From Deltaproteobacteria bacterium (GTDB lineage: Bacteria > Desulfobacterota > Desulfobacteria > Desulfobacterales > C00003060): 24,219 nt of DNA. The notes beneath the pieces were generated by a model. That model ran no database searches, was not told the origin of the DNA, and saw only the letters and a program-made list of their open reading frames with translations. Shown in pieces: positions 23,127 to 24,219 of the stretch (its first letter is position 1; each line of letters begins with the position of its first letter). Location: the NCBI GenBank assembly GCA_019309815.1, contig JAFDFO010000011.1, positions 1 through 24,219 of the forward strand, read 5' to 3'. A program made the position numbers and the translations under genes.

Positions 23127-24047
23127 ATGGTACCAGTTACCAATGCACACACGCATCTTGAGCTGACTTGCCTGGCCCAGTCTTTTTCATCGAATCACGT
23201 GGGATTGCTTCCCTGGCTGGGTGATATTGCCAGAAGAATGAAGCAGCTAACAGGGGACGAAATCCACACGTCCGTTCAACAAGGGATCGATGCACTGAAA
23301 GCGTGCGGTACAACACATGTCTGCGATGTAACTGCTTTATGGAGCAGTGTACAGCCGCTTCAAGACAGCGGATTGGGCGGAATTGTTTTTTTAGAGGTCC
23401 TGGGCTTCAATAAGACACAGGGTTTAGAGAAGCTGGAACGTGCAGTAACTAGGATTGATCAGGCACGGCAGCAAAATATTACTTCGCCCATGAAGGTGGG
23501 TTTGACCGTCCACTCCCCCTATACCTGCCATCCGGCTCTACTTGAGGAAGCCGCTGCACGGTGCAGGGCTGAAGGGATACCACTATCCATCCATGCTGCC
23601 GAGACACGGTTGGAAGACACCTTGATCAGACGGGCAAGAATAATATCCTTCATCGGCAATAATCTTGTTTCACGGAAGATCGCCGGTGTCTTGTCCAGGT
23701 TCCCTTTAAAGCAAGGCTCTGTTTTCTATCTGGATTCGCTGGGTGTACTGGATGTCCGTCCATTTCTTGTTCACTGCATTCATTTGACAGACAAAGAAAT
23801 AGATCGTGTTGCAGGGGCTGGTTGTGCAGTTGTCCATTGTCCTCGATCGAATGATCGTCTTGGGTGCGGGAGAATGCCGCTAGAGCGTTTTATTTCAGCT
23901 GGTGTTGATGTCTACCTTGGCACTGACAGTCTTGCCAGCAGCCCGAGTCTTGATATCCATGAAGAAGCTGAATTTGCAAAGAACCTTCATCATGGCTTAG
24001 TTCCGGATGACGTGATTGATAGCATGATCCATCACCCGTTACCATGA
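23127..24047 (+). CDS. Compact amidohydrolase (cytosine/aminofutalosine deaminase-like), truncated at both ends
   Basis: A metal-dependent hydrolase of the amidohydrolase superfamily with 306 residues. Metal and catalytic residues are present: His8/His10 (NAHTHLE), His156 and Glu159 (SIHAAET), His216 or His219 (VHCIHLTDKEI) and Asp267 (GTDSLASSPSLD). Relatives such as MtaD/SsnA or aminodeoxyfutalosine deaminase are 380-450 residues. They begin with about 50 residues of a beta-sandwich and end with a segment returning to it. Here the protein starts almost directly at the HxH motif and stops after IHHPLP, where relatives go on to a conserved NGARALG-like segment. It may be a natural minimal form or a 3'-truncated gene. 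It sits 3 bases after the adenylate-forming gene and has no clear ribosome site, so translation is probably coupled. The substrate is unknown. Confidence 0.75.
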   Translation: MVPVTNAHTHLELTCLAQSFSSNHVGLLPWLGDIARRMKQLTGDEIHTSVQQGIDALKACGTTHVCDVTALWSSVQPLQDSGLGGIVFLEVLGFNKTQGLEKLERAVTRIDQARQQNITSPMKVGLTVHSPYTCHPALLEEAAARCRAEGIPLSIHAAETRLEDTLIRRARIISFIGNNLVSRKIAGVLSRFPLKQGSVFYLDSLGVLDVRPFLVHCIHLTDKEIDRVAGAGCAVVHCPRSNDRLGCGRMPLERFISAGVDVYLGTDSLASSPSLDIHEEAEFAKNLHHGLVPDDVIDSMIHHPLP

Positions 24048-24087
24048 TCTCCCATCTTTGACTTTGGCAAGTGAACGCATGAATCAG

Positions 24088-24219
24088 TCAACTGACAGAC
24101 GATATTAGTGTGTAAAACTCGTAGCCGTGCTCAATCTTACTCCACGAAAAGCCCATAGAGTCGATTGGTTCGTTTTTGAACACCCGAAGAAGAACAAGAG
24201 CCCTCGTACTCTTGCTCTC
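24088..24219 (-). CDS. Possible C-terminal end of a gene running in from beyond the window
   Basis: The minus strand is open from the window edge to a TGA at 24088-24090, giving 43 residues that include LVLLRVFKNEPIDSMGFSWS and end in TLISSVS. The residue mix looks protein-like, but no family is recognised and the stretch is short. The 40 bases between it and the amidohydrolase stop show nothing clear. Confidence 0.25.
   Translation of the reverse strand, partial: ESKSTRALVLLRVFKNEPIDSMGFSWSKIEHGYEFYTLISSVS

Noticed and set aside
24150..24219. Hairpins such as CAAGAG/CTCTTG near the window end as a terminator
   Set aside because: The stems are short and no T-run follows, so there is not enough support.

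Overview
The window looks like a chromosomal segment of a strictly anaerobic deltaproteobacterium (Desulfobacterota, sulfate-reducer or syntroph type). The basis is gene content: HdrA- and MvhD-type iron-sulfur flavoproteins next to the Wood-Ljungdahl enzymes MetV and MetF, a pair of proteins that recall QmoA and QmoB, HypA for [NiFe]-hydrogenase maturation, a relic of aldehyde:ferredoxin oxidoreductase, and a probable selenocysteine codon. No tRNA, rRNA, CRISPR array, complete IS element or integrase was seen.

Region 1 (1-8815, + strand) is a redox operon. It holds a large tandem HdrA (broken by two frame-changing gaps in this sequence), an MvhD whose in-frame UGA sits exactly at a conserved Cys position and is followed by a SECIS-like hairpin, then metV, metF, a short HdrA-like flavoprotein and an HdrA-ferredoxin-MvhD fusion. 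Together they look like an electron-transfer assembly that delivers electrons to, or takes them from, methylene-tetrahydrofolate reductase.

Region 2 (8820-14806) is mixed. A YunC-like DUF1805 gene and a lipoprotein acetolactate decarboxylase lie on the minus strand. An Aquifex-type aconitase, a PpiD-like periplasmic chaperone/isomerase and hypA lie on the plus strand, followed by a 3' scrap of an aldehyde:ferredoxin oxidoreductase gene.

Region 3 (14832-18880, minus strand) has an exported redoxin with a CXXCH site and an FMN_bind-like tail, followed by an exported parallel beta-helix protein, and upstream of them a methylthiotransferase-like radical SAM protein without a TRAM domain.

Region 4 (18881-24219) looks like an envelope or secondary-metabolite locus. 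A MurF-like ligase without the usual N-terminal substrate domain is translationally coupled to a polysaccharide pyruvyl transferase on the minus strand. Divergent from it are a CapK/PaaK-like adenylate-forming enzyme and a compact amidohydrolase.

A striking non-coding feature is that several intergenic gaps (3858-4078, 4783-4809, 12278-12309, 14626-14653) carry different degenerate tandem repeats with 7- or 8-base periods. The most elaborate is a roughly 220-bp composite between mvhD and metV with inverted outer arrays.
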